A DNA stretch of 64,000 bases from BJGO01 sp964640655 (GTDB lineage: Bacteria; Bacteroidota; Bacteroidia; Chitinophagales; UBA10324), in NCBI GenBank assembly GCA_964640655.1, contig CAZXFT010000016.1, positions 1-64,000 on the forward strand, given 5' to 3'. Below, one piece after another: positions 42,141-51,068 of this stretch. The notes under the pieces were generated by a model. That model had not been told where the DNA came from. It ran no database searches and saw only the letters and a program-made list of their open reading frames with translations. The position numbers and the translations under genes are program-made. Position 1 is the first letter of the stretch; every line of letters starts with the position of its first letter.

Positions 42141-43367
42141 ATGATTCCTTTTTCTCCACCGCGTATAGATCAAAAAATAATAGATGAAGTTATACAGGCT
42201 TTGCAATCCGGTTGGATAACCACAGGACCGCGTACTAAATTGTTTGAGCAAAAGCTAACAACATATTGCGGCTCGCAAAAGACATTGTGTCTGAATAGTG
42301 CAACTGCAGGGCTGGAGTTGATGCTGCGTTGGTTTGGGGTATGTGAAGGTGATGAAGTCATACTGCCTTCATATACCTATTCGGCAACAGCCAATGTGGT
42401 GATGCATTGCGGTGCCAAACCGGTACTGGTAGATGTGCGGGCCGATGATTTTAACATAGATGTAAATGCTGTGCGACGGGCAATCACATCAAGGACCAAG
42501 GTCATTATGCCGGTGGATATAGCAGGATTGCCCTGCGATTACGATGCATTAAATACATTGATTCGTGAAGCAGATATTGTTCAAAAATTTACTATTCAAA
42601 ATGAGGTGCAGAAGAAGTTAGGACGTATTTTATTATTAAGCGATGCTGCTCACTCATTAGGAGCAAGTTATCAAGGCCGTAAGACCGGCACACTGGCAGA
42701 TGCAACAGTGTTTTCTTTTCATGCGGTAAAAAATTTAACTACTGCCGAAGGAGGTGCTGTTACACTGATGCTACCTGAAAGCTTTGATGTGGAGCAGGTT
42801 TATAAAGAACTAAATATTAAAGCGCTGCACGGACAAAATAAAGATGCTTTAGCCAAGACTCAAAAAGGGAACTGGGAGTACGACATTATTGAACCGGGTT
42901 ATAAATGGAATATGCCTGACATATTAGCTGCTATAGGTTTGGTTGAACTGGCACGCTATGATGAGGATACATTAGCGGTACGAAAACATATTGTGGAGCT
43001 GTACAAGCATCATCTTTCTAAATATGATTGGGCACAGTTGCCTGTAACAAATTCGGCGAACGGTGAGACTTGTTATCATCTCTTTATGTTACGCATTAAA
43101 AACATCAGCGAACAGCAACGTAACGATATTATTCAGCGCATCTTTAACAAAGACGTGAGTGTGAATGTGCATTTTAAGCCCCTACCTCTTTTGTCGTATT
43201 ATCAATTGCAAGGTTATGAGATGAAGAATTATCCTGTAGCATACGATAATTATTCGCGTGAAATTTCTTTGCCTATTTATTATGGATTAACAGATGAGCA
43301 GGTGAAACAGGTTGCCGATGCAGTGATTCACTCTGTTGAAGAGGTATTGCAATTACATAAGGTATAG
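42141..43367 (+). CDS. DegT/DnrJ/EryC1/StrS-family sugar aminotransferase
   Basis: The 408-residue PLP enzyme transfers an amino group to a nucleotide-sugar ketone. Motifs include WITTGPRTKLFE, NSATAGLELML, LPSYTYSATANVV, SDAAHSLGA at about 167-175 and the PLP lysine at about 197 in FSFHAVKNLTTAEGG. It resembles the PglE/WecE group. The next genes, overlapping or touching, encode a phosphoglycosyltransferase and a nucleotide-sugar dehydratase, so the likely product is an amino-deoxy sugar for a surface glycan or glycoprotein. Confidence 0.9.
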   Translation: MIPFSPPRIDQKIIDEVIQALQSGWITTGPRTKLFEQKLTTYCGSQKTLCLNSATAGLELMLRWFGVCEGDEVILPSYTYSATANVVMHCGAKPVLVDVRADDFNIDVNAVRRAITSRTKVIMPVDIAGLPCDYDALNTLIREADIVQKFTIQNEVQKKLGRILLLSDAAHSLGASYQGRKTGTLADATVFSFHAVKNLTTAEGGAVTLMLPESFDVEQVYKELNIKALHGQNKDALAKTQKGNWEYDIIEPGYKWNMPDILAAIGLVELARYDEDTLAVRKHIVELYKHHLSKYDWAQLPVTNSANGETCYHLFMLRIKNISEQQRNDIIQRIFNKDVSVNVHFKPLPLLSYYQLQGYEMKNYPVAYDNYSREISLPIYYGLTDEQVKQVADAVIHSVEEVLQLHKV

Positions 43368-43373
43368 TTCTTG

Positions 43374-43958
43374 ATGAAACGAATGTTCGACATCATTTCT
43401 TCATTCCTTGTTTTGGTTCTTTGCAGCCCATTGTTTCTGCTGATAGCCTTGCTAGTGGCACTTACTTCGAGCGGTGGTGTATTTTATTCTCAAAAAAGAA
43501 TTGGCAGATACGGAAAAGAGTTTTCACTCCTTAAGTTCAGAACGATGTATAGTGGTTCTGATAAAAAAGGTTTGCTGACTGTGGGTATGAAGGACAATCG
43601 TATTACAACGACAGGTTACTATTTACGCAAGTATAAATTAGATGAACTGCCTCAGCTACTTAACATCATCAAAGGAGATATGAGTGTAGTGGGGCCGCGA
43701 CCTGAAGTGAAAAAATACGTGGACCTTTACAACGAGGAACAACTCCGCGTGTTGAGTGTGCGTCCGGGTTTAACCGACCTTGCATCGCTGCAATACATCG
43801 ATGAAAACAAAGTACTGGCACAATACGACGATGCCGAGAAAGCATACATCGAAATCGTAATGCCACATAAACTCACCCTCAATCTGGAATACATTCGCAA
43901 ACAATCGTTTCTTTACGACCTGAAAATAATTTTCCAAACCATATTGAAATTGTTTTAA
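43374..43958 (+). CDS. Phosphoglycosyltransferase (PglC/WcaJ-type sugar transferase)
   Basis: The product of about 194 residues is a small monotopic phosphoglycosyltransferase, which moves a sugar-phosphate onto a polyprenyl-phosphate carrier to start glycan assembly. One N-terminal membrane helix (ISSFLVLVLCSPLFLLIALLVAL) is followed by YSQKRIGRYGKEFSLLKFRTM, LDELPQLLNIIKGDMSVVGPRPE, and RPGLTDLASLQY. The length matches PglC rather than the large WbaP type. ATG 43374 is chosen over TTG 43371. The dehydratase gene begins at the base after its stop. Confidence 0.9.
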   Translation: MKRMFDIISSFLVLVLCSPLFLLIALLVALTSSGGVFYSQKRIGRYGKEFSLLKFRTMYSGSDKKGLLTVGMKDNRITTTGYYLRKYKLDELPQLLNIIKGDMSVVGPRPEVKKYVDLYNEEQLRVLSVRPGLTDLASLQYIDENKVLAQYDDAEKAYIEIVMPHKLTLNLEYIRKQSFLYDLKIIFQTILKLF

Positions 43959-45854
43959 GTGCGATTCACCCGTAGAAATATTCTGCCACGTTGGGCCATC
44001 TTCACAATAGATGTGATGTTGGTTCTGCTTTGTTATTATGTAGCGTATCTCTTGCGTTTTAACTTCACCATACCAGACTACGAAGTGGAACTGATGCAAC
44101 GAGGTATCGTAGCCTTACTCATAATTCGTATTTCAGGATTCATTTTGTTTAAGACATACAGCGGAATGATTGCCTATACCAGTTCTGAAGATGCGCAACG
44201 TCTTTTTATCACTATTACATTGGGAACACTGCTGGCGGGCTTACTCAACTTTGTCGTACACGAAGCAGGTTATCCTTATCTGATTCCGTTTTCTGTTTTG
44301 TTGATCGAATTTTTGGCTGAGTTGGTATTCAGCACGGGTTATCGATTAGCTGTAAAAATTCTGTATCTCGAAATTGCACAGGCTTCAAAAGAGAAACGCA
44401 ACATTATCATTTTCGGAGCGGATTTTAACGGTTCAGTTACCAAGCGCACTATGGAGCGCGACAGCAAACACAACTATAATGTAGTGGCATTTATCGACAG
44501 TAAACCACAATTAGTAAAACAGCAACTGGAGGGAGTCAAGGTATATGATGCCAAGCAGGATTTGGAAAATCTGTTGAACGATTATGACGTGAAAGAACTG
44601 GTGATAGCGAGATGGGAAGTTCCGGCAGGTATAAAGCGAAACATAGTAGATACTTGTTTGAAACATCAGGTAAAGGTATTACATACTCCTCCCAGTTCGC
44701 AATGGTTGAATGGTAACTTGAAAACAGCTCAGATTCGTGAAGTGCGTATTGAAGATCTTCTCGAACGCGACCCCATTCAACTGGATTTGAATAAAATCAA
44801 ACAACAGGTAACAGGCAAAACCATTTTAATTACCGGTGCTGCGGGTTCCATAGGTTCTGAAATAGTGCGACAGTTAGCCGGTTTCCAGCCTGCATTACTG
44901 ATTTTGCTCGATCAGGCGGAGACACCTTTATATGAAATTGAAAACGAGTTGCGTGTAAGGTTTTCTGGTTTGAAACATGAAATAGTGATAGGAGATGTCT
45001 GTAATAAGGAGCGTATGGTGAATGTGTTCAATACCTTTAAACCGGAAGTGGTATTTCATGCTGCGGCATATAAACATGTACCTATGATGGAAACCAATCC
45101 ATCTGAAGCTGTATTTACCAATGTCCTGGGCACAAGGAATTGTGCAGACCTTGCTGTACAGTTTGCCGCAGAAAAATTTGTGCTGGTGAGCACCGACAAG
45201 GCCGTTAATCCGACAAACGTGATGGGAGCAAGCAAGCGCATAGCAGAAATATATGTGCAGAGTCTGGATAAACATCTGAGTGGTTCTGCATCATCGACTC
45301 GTTTTGTTACTACTCGTTTTGGTAATGTTTTAGGTTCAAATGGCTCAGTGATTCCACTGTTTCGCAAACAACTGGAGGCAGGTGGTCCCCTTACGGTTAC
45401 ACATCCTGAAGTTACCCGCTACTTTATGACCATACCTGAAGCTTGCCAGTTAGTACTTGAAGCAGGAGCAATGGGGCAGGGTGGTGAGATATTTATTTTT
45501 GACATGGGTGACCCCGTTCGCATAGCTGACCTTGCTAACAAGATGATTGCTCTTTCGGGATTAGAACCGGGTGTTGATATAGATATCGTTTATACTGGTT
45601 TACGTCCTGGAGAAAAGTTGTATGAAGAATTATTGAACAACGGAGAGAACACCACACCAACACATCATCCTAAGATAATGATTGCCCGTGTACGCGAATA
45701 TTCATACAACGAAGTGAAACAAAGTATTGATAAACTCATCAGCATGTTTTCTACACAGGATAATATGCAAATAGTAACAGCTATGAAAGCTTTAGTGCCT
45801 GAATATATCAGCAACAACTCTGAGTTTGAGCAGTTGGATAATAAAGCAGTTTAG
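43959..45854 (+). CDS. Nucleotide-sugar 4,6-dehydratase (PglF/WbpM-type)
   Basis: The 631-residue protein has four N-terminal membrane helices (about 10-140), a first Rossmann-like domain (RNIIIFGADFNGSVTKRTM), and a C-terminal SDR domain with ILITGAAGSIGSEIVRQL and STDKAVNPTNVMGASKRIAE. These features match UDP-GlcNAc C6-dehydratases such as PglF and WbpM, which make the keto-sugar used by the aminotransferase upstream. The GTG start at 43959 directly abuts the previous stop. The 3' end overlaps the convergent methyltransferase by 4 bp. Confidence 0.9.
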   Translation: MRFTRRNILPRWAIFTIDVMLVLLCYYVAYLLRFNFTIPDYEVELMQRGIVALLIIRISGFILFKTYSGMIAYTSSEDAQRLFITITLGTLLAGLLNFVVHEAGYPYLIPFSVLLIEFLAELVFSTGYRLAVKILYLEIAQASKEKRNIIIFGADFNGSVTKRTMERDSKHNYNVVAFIDSKPQLVKQQLEGVKVYDAKQDLENLLNDYDVKELVIARWEVPAGIKRNIVDTCLKHQVKVLHTPPSSQWLNGNLKTAQIREVRIEDLLERDPIQLDLNKIKQQVTGKTILITGAAGSIGSEIVRQLAGFQPALLILLDQAETPLYEIENELRVRFSGLKHEIVIGDVCNKERMVNVFNTFKPEVVFHAAAYKHVPMMETNPSEAVFTNVLGTRNCADLAVQFAAEKFVLVSTDKAVNPTNVMGASKRIAEIYVQSLDKHLSGSASSTRFVTTRFGNVLGSNGSVIPLFRKQLEAGGPLTVTHPEVTRYFMTIPEACQLVLEAGAMGQGGEIFIFDMGDPVRIADLANKMIALSGLEPGVDIDIVYTGLRPGEKLYEELLNNGENTTPTHHPKIMIARVREYSYNEVKQSIDKLISMFSTQDNMQIVTAMKALVPEYISNNSEFEQLDNKAV

Positions 45855-46450
45855 GATTTAACTGCTAGCAATCTTATAACACTTGCTTCTCCCTGATGAT
45901 AAGGACCTTCGTTGAGTACAACTTTGATTTCTATAAGTTCCGAGATGTGTAAAGCTGAAAAATCCTGCAGTAATTCTTCAATACTATATAGCATCGTGAT
46001 ATCTCTGGGACCGCCACTTTGATAATGTAGTTGTTGTTTGCTAAAACCTTCCAGTATGAGCGTACCGCCGCTTTTCAAAGATTGAATGCAATGATGATGA
46101 AAGGCTCTCCGCTGCAATTCAGGTTGATGCGAGTATATGATGGCGACAGCGTCTAAGTGGTTCGATGAATAAGGATAATTCAATACATCATTTAATTCAT
46201 ACTGTATGGTTAATCCTAGACTTGCTGCCTGTTTCAAAGCTTTTTCTTTTGCAACATCGCTTTGATCAAATGCACTAACCTCCCAACCTGTTAAGGCTGC
46301 GTAGATGCCATTACGTCCCTCTCCTTCACAAGGTAACAAAAGCTTTCCTGGCTTTAGCTTATCCAGTTGCTGTTTGAAATATTCGTTGGGTGTAAGGCCA
46401 TAAACGGATTCTTCTTCACTGTATCGCTGATTCCAGAATTCTTTATTCAT
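45851..46450 (-). CDS. SAM-dependent methyltransferase (TehB/TPMT-like)
   Basis: The 199-residue class I methyltransferase begins MNKEFWNQRYSEEESVYGLTPN, and LLLPCEGEGRNGIYAAL is the SAM-binding motif I in the TehB/TPMT style (GEGRN). VSAFDQSDVAKEKAL is motif II and LKSGGTLILEGF motif V. The substrate may be a small thiol or metalloid, as for tellurite-resistance TehB, but a general small-molecule role is equally possible. It ends against the dehydratase gene and starts 9 bp after the amidase stop, likely in one operon with it. Confidence 0.82.
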   Translation of the reverse strand: MNKEFWNQRYSEEESVYGLTPNEYFKQQLDKLKPGKLLLPCEGEGRNGIYAALTGWEVSAFDQSDVAKEKALKQAASLGLTIQYELNDVLNYPYSSNHLDAVAIIYSHQPELQRRAFHHHCIQSLKSGGTLILEGFSKQQLHYQSGGPRDITMLYSIEELLQDFSALHISELIEIKVVLNEGPYHQGEASVIRLLAVKS

Positions 46451-46459
46451 CTTATATAG

Positions 46460-47656
46460 TTAATGGACTACAAAGCGATTCCCATTTTCAAACCCAACTA
46501 TAAAACAACCTTTGAAACCTTTATTACTGAGTTCCTCCATTTGTTTCATTGCTTCTTCTTTGCTTTTGTGCTTACCTGCAAAAACACGATTCATACCGGT
46601 ATTGTCGGTTTCTACGCGAACTGCTGTTACATCACTAAATGGAGCTGCCTTAATGTTAATAGTGTTTTTGGAAGCTCCTAGTTGAATAGAATAATAAGTG
46701 TCAACGCTTGTTTCTTGTTTCACTTGATTTGTATTACCGGGTGTTGTTTGTGCATTCAGATTCGGTTTCTCCTGAGGTATATTTTGTTTTACTTCAAGGT
46801 TGTTTTCCTTAGGTTGGTTTTCCTGTTGCACTGAAATGGTTCTGTCATTGGTATTAAACAAGGCATTCACCTCACCTTCCATCTTAATCTTGTAATTTTT
46901 AATGGCAGTGAAAATGGATTGTGTTAATTCGTTTTGTCCTTTATCTGATGCTAAATACTGTTCTTCATTTCTGTTAGTTAGGAATCCGGTTTCAATTAGA
47001 ATAGCAGGCATTGTCGTACGCCATAAAACAAGAAATCCTGCCTGCTTTACACCGCGCGATGAGCGACCATCTTTCTTAAATTCTTCTTCTACATTAGAGG
47101 CCAGCATCAAACTCTGATTGATGAACGCATTTTGATTTAAACTGAACATGATGTATGCCTCAGGCGAATTAGGATCAAAACCATCGTAGTTGATGTCGTA
47201 ATTTTTTTCCATCAAAATGGCTGAGTTCTCGCGCTTAGCTACATCTAAGTTGCCTTCAGTTTTATGCAAACCCATTGTCCAGGTTTCTGTACCGTATGCA
47301 GAAGTATTCTTATTGGCGTTGCAATGAATTGAGATAAATAAATCTGCTTTATGGCGATTTGAAATGGAGGCTCGTTCATGCAGTTCAATAAATTCATCCG
47401 TCTTTCGCGTGTAGATCACCTTTACACCGGGCATATTCTTTTCCAGCATAGCACCGAGTTTGAGTGCTACCGAGAGCGTGACATTTTTTTCATATGCAGA
47501 AGTTCCATGGCATCCGGCATCGTGGCCGCCATGTCCTGCATCAATTACAATAGTCTTCATGGCATAATTAAATCGCCACTTTACACGTTCTTCCGACTTT
47601 TTAGGCATAAGAAGTAAAAACGCACAAATACCTGTTAATGCAACTATTCTATTCAC
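46460..47656 (-). CDS. N-acetylmuramoyl-L-alanine amidase with SPOR-like C-terminus
   Basis: The product of up to 398 residues is a zinc amidase_3 enzyme that cuts the bond between muramic acid and L-alanine in peptidoglycan. TIVIDAGHGGHDAG supplies the first zinc His, and SVALKLGAMLE, FISIHCNAN and ILIETGFLTNRNEE are conserved. A Gln/Asn/Lys-rich linker leads to a C-terminal SPOR-like domain (YSIQLGASKNTINIKAAPF ... FIVGFENGNRFV). GTG 47656 gives a short N-terminal hydrophobic segment suited to export; the ATG at 47560 would lack it. Confidence 0.88.
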   Translation of the reverse strand: MNRIVALTGICAFLLLMPKKSEERVKWRFNYAMKTIVIDAGHGGHDAGCHGTSAYEKNVTLSVALKLGAMLEKNMPGVKVIYTRKTDEFIELHERASISNRHKADLFISIHCNANKNTSAYGTETWTMGLHKTEGNLDVAKRENSAILMEKNYDINYDGFDPNSPEAYIMFSLNQNAFINQSLMLASNVEEEFKKDGRSSRGVKQAGFLVLWRTTMPAILIETGFLTNRNEEQYLASDKGQNELTQSIFTAIKNYKIKMEGEVNALFNTNDRTISVQQENQPKENNLEVKQNIPQEKPNLNAQTTPGNTNQVKQETSVDTYYSIQLGASKNTINIKAAPFSDVTAVRVETDNTGMNRVFAGKHKSKEEAMKQMEELSNKGFKGCFIVGFENGNRFVVH

Positions 47657-47693
47657 AGCTTAATCTTGTTGTAGTTTTAACCGCGGATTATTG

Positions 47694-50342
47694 ATGTTAT
47701 TGGGTTCCGACAAATTTATTTCTGACACAACCGAAACGCCTTTACGGAGCCGCTTCAGTTTAACGATGCTGCTGTTAATTGTAGTATTCATTGGAACAAT
47801 ATTCAATCAGTCAGCACAGGCATTCAATCTTTATACCAATCCGGCGGTAAATGACAGTATTCCCACAGATACCCTTAAGGCAAACAGCGATTCTCTGCGT
47901 TTTAGCAACGACGCATTAGACAAAGCTGTGAATTACTACGCGGAAGATTCCATTGTATATGACATCGAGAACAAATTAGTACATCTCTATGGAAAGGCTC
48001 ATGTAGACTACGACGATATTACTTTGGATGCAGCTTATATTATATTCAACTGGGAAGACAACACTGTGAGTGCCTTTGGGATGAAAGACAGCAACGGTAA
48101 AGAATATGGCCTTCCCCATTTTATGCAGGGTGATGAATCGTACGATGCACGGGAACTATCTTTCAATTTTAAAACCCGCAAGGGTCGTATCAGCGAACTT
48201 CTTACACAACAAGATGAAGGCTATCTGCATAGTGAGGTTATTAAGCGCAGTAAAGACGAAACGTATTTTGGGTTGCGTAATAAATTCACTACATGCAACT
48301 ATGCCGACCCTGACTTTTATATAGCAACTAAAAGGGTCAAAGTGATTCCTAAAAAAGTGATTGTTACAGGCCCTGCCAATCTGGTTGTTGGAGGAGTGCC
48401 CACTCCATTGTTTGTTCCTTTTGCTATTTTTCCATTCAAACAGGGAAGAACAAAAGGCATCATCATTCCGGAATATGGTGAGCGTAACGATCTGGGTTTC
48501 TTCCTCGCCAATGGCGGGTATTATTTTCCAGTAAAAGACTATCTCGATTTTGCAATCACAGGTACAATATTTTCCCGAGGCACTTGGGGTTTGAATCTAA
48601 TTTCCCGATACAATCAGAAGTATAAGTATAGCGGCAATGTTTCCATAAAGTACTTGCGCGAGCGAGCATTTAATCCTGCCGACGCAACTAACTTTTATCT
48701 CAATCAGTTTAGCGTACAGTGGAATTACAACCTGGATCAAAAAGCAAATCCGAATTATCGTTTTTCTGCTGCGGTTAATTTTGCCACGAGCGGATACAAC
48801 CGTCGCTATACTTCACAAGCCGATACGAGGTTGAATAACCAATTGGGTTCTTCAATTTCATATACCAAAGTGTTTCGTAAAGCACCGCTCAACCTAACTG
48901 CCACGGCTAACCATAATCAGAACCTTGCCAATAACATCGTAACAATTGGATTGCCCGATATCAATTTTGGCATGTCGCAGATTAATCCCTTTAAACGAAG
49001 CAGCAATGTTGGGAGGCCAAAGTGGTACGAGAAAATTACAATTGCCTATAATGCCAGTGCGCGTAATAATATTTCGGGTGTGGATACAGTGTTATTTAGA
49101 GGAAACGATGCCAATATTATTTTCAGACGGTTAATGAATAATGCAGCCTATGGAGCCCGACATACAGTGCCTATTAACACCTCACTGAATGTACTTAAGT
49201 TTTTTACGGTCACACCCTATGCAAACTTCAGTCAGTGGTTTTACGGCAAATCGATTATCAAAAGTTGGAATGCTGACTCAAACAGGATAGAGTTGGATAC
49301 TATTTCTGGATTCAGGTCGGTGTATGAGTATAATGCAGGTGTGAGTATTAATACACGATTATACGGTATGTATCAATTTCGTGGTAAGATAAAGGCTATT
49401 CGGCATGTAATAAATCCTACACTGAGCTTCAACTTCAGACCCGATTTTTCAAAAGAACAGTATAACATTTACCGTTCTGTTCAATCGGATAGCTCGGGAA
49501 GAAAGCAATTGTATTCTGCTTTTGAAAATGGTTTATATGGTTCACCGGGTGCAGGAAGACAGGGAGCAATAAGCCTGAATATCAATAACAATCTGGAGAT
49601 GAAAGTACGTTCCAGAAAAGATACTATTACCGGTTTCAAGAAAGTTAAAATCATTGACCGTTTTGATTTTTCAACAGCTTATAATCTTGCGGTGGATACC
49701 CTGCAATTTCAACAAGTAAACTTCCGTATGATTACGCCATTATTTACTGGGATTAACTTAAATATGGATGTTAATTGGGATCCCTATACTATTGATAGAA
49801 ATTCACTGCAACGTCGTAATGAGTGTTATATCAATGATGAAGGTAAATTATTGCGTTTTACAGCGGCAAGGCTTGCCGTCAACGGCTCATTTAGAAGTAT
49901 GAGCAAGAAGCAACCTCAAAAGAATATTCAGGTTGGACCGGAAAACATGAGTGAATATGAACTGCTGTTGCGCTACCCCGATTTCTTTGTGGACTTCGAT
50001 ATACCTTGGAATTTCTCTTTTAGTTATCAGTTAAATCTTACAAAACGACCATTAACCAATAAGGACACCTTGATTTATAACCAAACCCTGAATTTGCGAG
50101 GCGACCTGAGTATTACCAAAAACTGGAAAGTAAACATAGTAACCAACATAGATCTCACAGCAAAAGAAATTTCAACTACAACTATTGAAGTATACCGCGA
50201 TCTGCATTGCTGGCAGATGCGTTTTGTATGGATTCCTGTTGGTACTTTCCGCAGCTACAACTTCAATTTAAATGTGAAATCTTCTTTGTTGCAAGATTTA
50301 AAAATCAGCAGAAGGCGCGGCTGGAATGAATTTGTTTACTAA
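47694..50342 (+). CDS. lptD: LptD-like LPS assembly outer-membrane protein
   Basis: The product of about 882 residues has an N-terminal signal/anchor (LTMLLLIVVFIGTIFNQSAQA). An OstA-like beta domain follows (DSIVYDIENKLVHLYGKAHVDYDDITLDAAYIIFNW), then GLRNKFTTCNYADPDFYIATKRVKVIPKK and a large C-terminal barrel with many aromatic strands. This order matches the Bacteroidota LptD proteins that insert lipopolysaccharide into the outer leaflet with LptE. ATG 47694 is chosen over TTG 47691. It is divergent from the amidase gene, making an envelope-biogenesis pair. Confidence 0.88.
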   Translation: MLLGSDKFISDTTETPLRSRFSLTMLLLIVVFIGTIFNQSAQAFNLYTNPAVNDSIPTDTLKANSDSLRFSNDALDKAVNYYAEDSIVYDIENKLVHLYGKAHVDYDDITLDAAYIIFNWEDNTVSAFGMKDSNGKEYGLPHFMQGDESYDARELSFNFKTRKGRISELLTQQDEGYLHSEVIKRSKDETYFGLRNKFTTCNYADPDFYIATKRVKVIPKKVIVTGPANLVVGGVPTPLFVPFAIFPFKQGRTKGIIIPEYGERNDLGFFLANGGYYFPVKDYLDFAITGTIFSRGTWGLNLISRYNQKYKYSGNVSIKYLRERAFNPADATNFYLNQFSVQWNYNLDQKANPNYRFSAAVNFATSGYNRRYTSQADTRLNNQLGSSISYTKVFRKAPLNLTATANHNQNLANNIVTIGLPDINFGMSQINPFKRSSNVGRPKWYEKITIAYNASARNNISGVDTVLFRGNDANIIFRRLMNNAAYGARHTVPINTSLNVLKFFTVTPYANFSQWFYGKSIIKSWNADSNRIELDTISGFRSVYEYNAGVSINTRLYGMYQFRGKIKAIRHVINPTLSFNFRPDFSKEQYNIYRSVQSDSSGRKQLYSAFENGLYGSPGAGRQGAISLNINNNLEMKVRSRKDTITGFKKVKIIDRFDFSTAYNLAVDTLQFQQVNFRMITPLFTGINLNMDVNWDPYTIDRNSLQRRNECYINDEGKLLRFTAARLAVNGSFRSMSKKQPQKNIQVGPENMSEYELLLRYPDFFVDFDIPWNFSFSYQLNLTKRPLTNKDTLIYNQTLNLRGDLSITKNWKVNIVTNIDLTAKEISTTTIEVYRDLHCWQMRFVWIPVGTFRSYNFNLNVKSSLLQDLKISRRRGWNEFVY

Positions 50343-50344
50343 TG

Positions 50345-50359
50345 TTAACAAATTGTTAA
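50345..50359. promoter_or_regulatory. 15-bp palindrome TTAACAA-A-TTGTTAA before the DUF47-pit operon
   Basis: Perfect 7-bp arms around one A start 3 nt after the lptD stop and lie 43 bp upstream of the first -7 box base. With no T-run it looks more like an operator than a terminator. Confidence 0.45.
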
Positions 50360-50387
50360 GGGATGATAGTTAGACTTATTATTCGGC

Positions 50388-50395
50388 TAAATTTG
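50388..50395 (+). promoter_or_regulatory. Predicted -7 box (TAAATTTG)
   Basis: TAAATTTG matches TAnnTTTG exactly, 23 nt before the DUF47 ATG; no matching -33 TTG at the normal distance. Confidence 0.45.
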
Positions 50396-50418
50396 CACAG
50401 ACAATAAAACCTTAACAA

Positions 50419-51063
50419 ATGTCATTTGACTTCCTCAGACTCTTTGTTCCCAAAGACCGAAAATTCTTTCCCCTTTTTGATAAAGCTGCAGAAAACCTCG
50501 AGGCAGCAGGTAAACTCATTTTTAAATTGGTAAACGCTTCAAATGCCGATGAGCGTCACGATTTAATTAAAGAGATTGAATCTCTTGAACACATTGGCGA
50601 CGAAATCACTCACGATATTTTTCAGGAACTCGGTAAAAACTTTATCACACCTTTCGACCGGGAAGACATACACCGGTTGGCTGCTGCAATTGATGATGTA
50701 TTAGATTATATTCATGGTTCCAGTAAGCGAATAGATTTATATAAACTCACCACATTCTCTAACGATATGGTGAAGCTTGCATCGCTGATTCAGGTGCAAA
50801 CCGAAGAGTTGCGTCGATGTGTACATGAATTAAAAAATATGGACAACATGCGCGATATCACCAACTCACTTGTCCGTGTAAACAGTGTTGAAAATCATGC
50901 CGATGATATTTTTGAGCACGCATTAGCCAAATTGTTTGACGAAGAAACCAACGCTATTCAGCTCATCAAGACTAAAGAGTTGCTCAGCATGATGGAAACA
51001 GCAACCGACAAGTGCGAAGATGCTGCCAATGTTATTGAATCTATAGTAATCAAAATGGCCTAA
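50419..51063 (+). CDS. DUF47/PhoU-like phosphate transport accessory protein
   Basis: The 214-residue helical protein has the DUF47 pattern: RLFVPKDRKFFPLFDKAAENL at the start, EIESLEHIGDEITHDIFQELGKNFITPFDREDIHRLAAAIDDVLDYIHG and LSMMETATDKCEDAANVIESIVIKMA at the end. Such proteins (COG1392) resemble PhoU and are usually encoded directly before a Pit transporter, which they are thought to regulate. The pit gene starts 5 bp after the stop. Confidence 0.92.
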   Translation: MSFDFLRLFVPKDRKFFPLFDKAAENLEAAGKLIFKLVNASNADERHDLIKEIESLEHIGDEITHDIFQELGKNFITPFDREDIHRLAAAIDDVLDYIHGSSKRIDLYKLTTFSNDMVKLASLIQVQTEELRRCVHELKNMDNMRDITNSLVRVNSVENHADDIFEHALAKLFDEETNAIQLIKTKELLSMMETATDKCEDAANVIESIVIKMA

Positions 51064-51068
51064 GCCTC

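Noticed and set aside
43669..44099. Minus-strand frames across the phosphoglycosyltransferase-dehydratase boundary
   Set aside because: They sit opposite well-supported coding sequence with tight operon spacing and have no start signal.
44928..45367. Minus-strand frames inside the dehydratase gene
   Set aside because: They overlap conserved SDR motifs on the plus strand and show no domain features.
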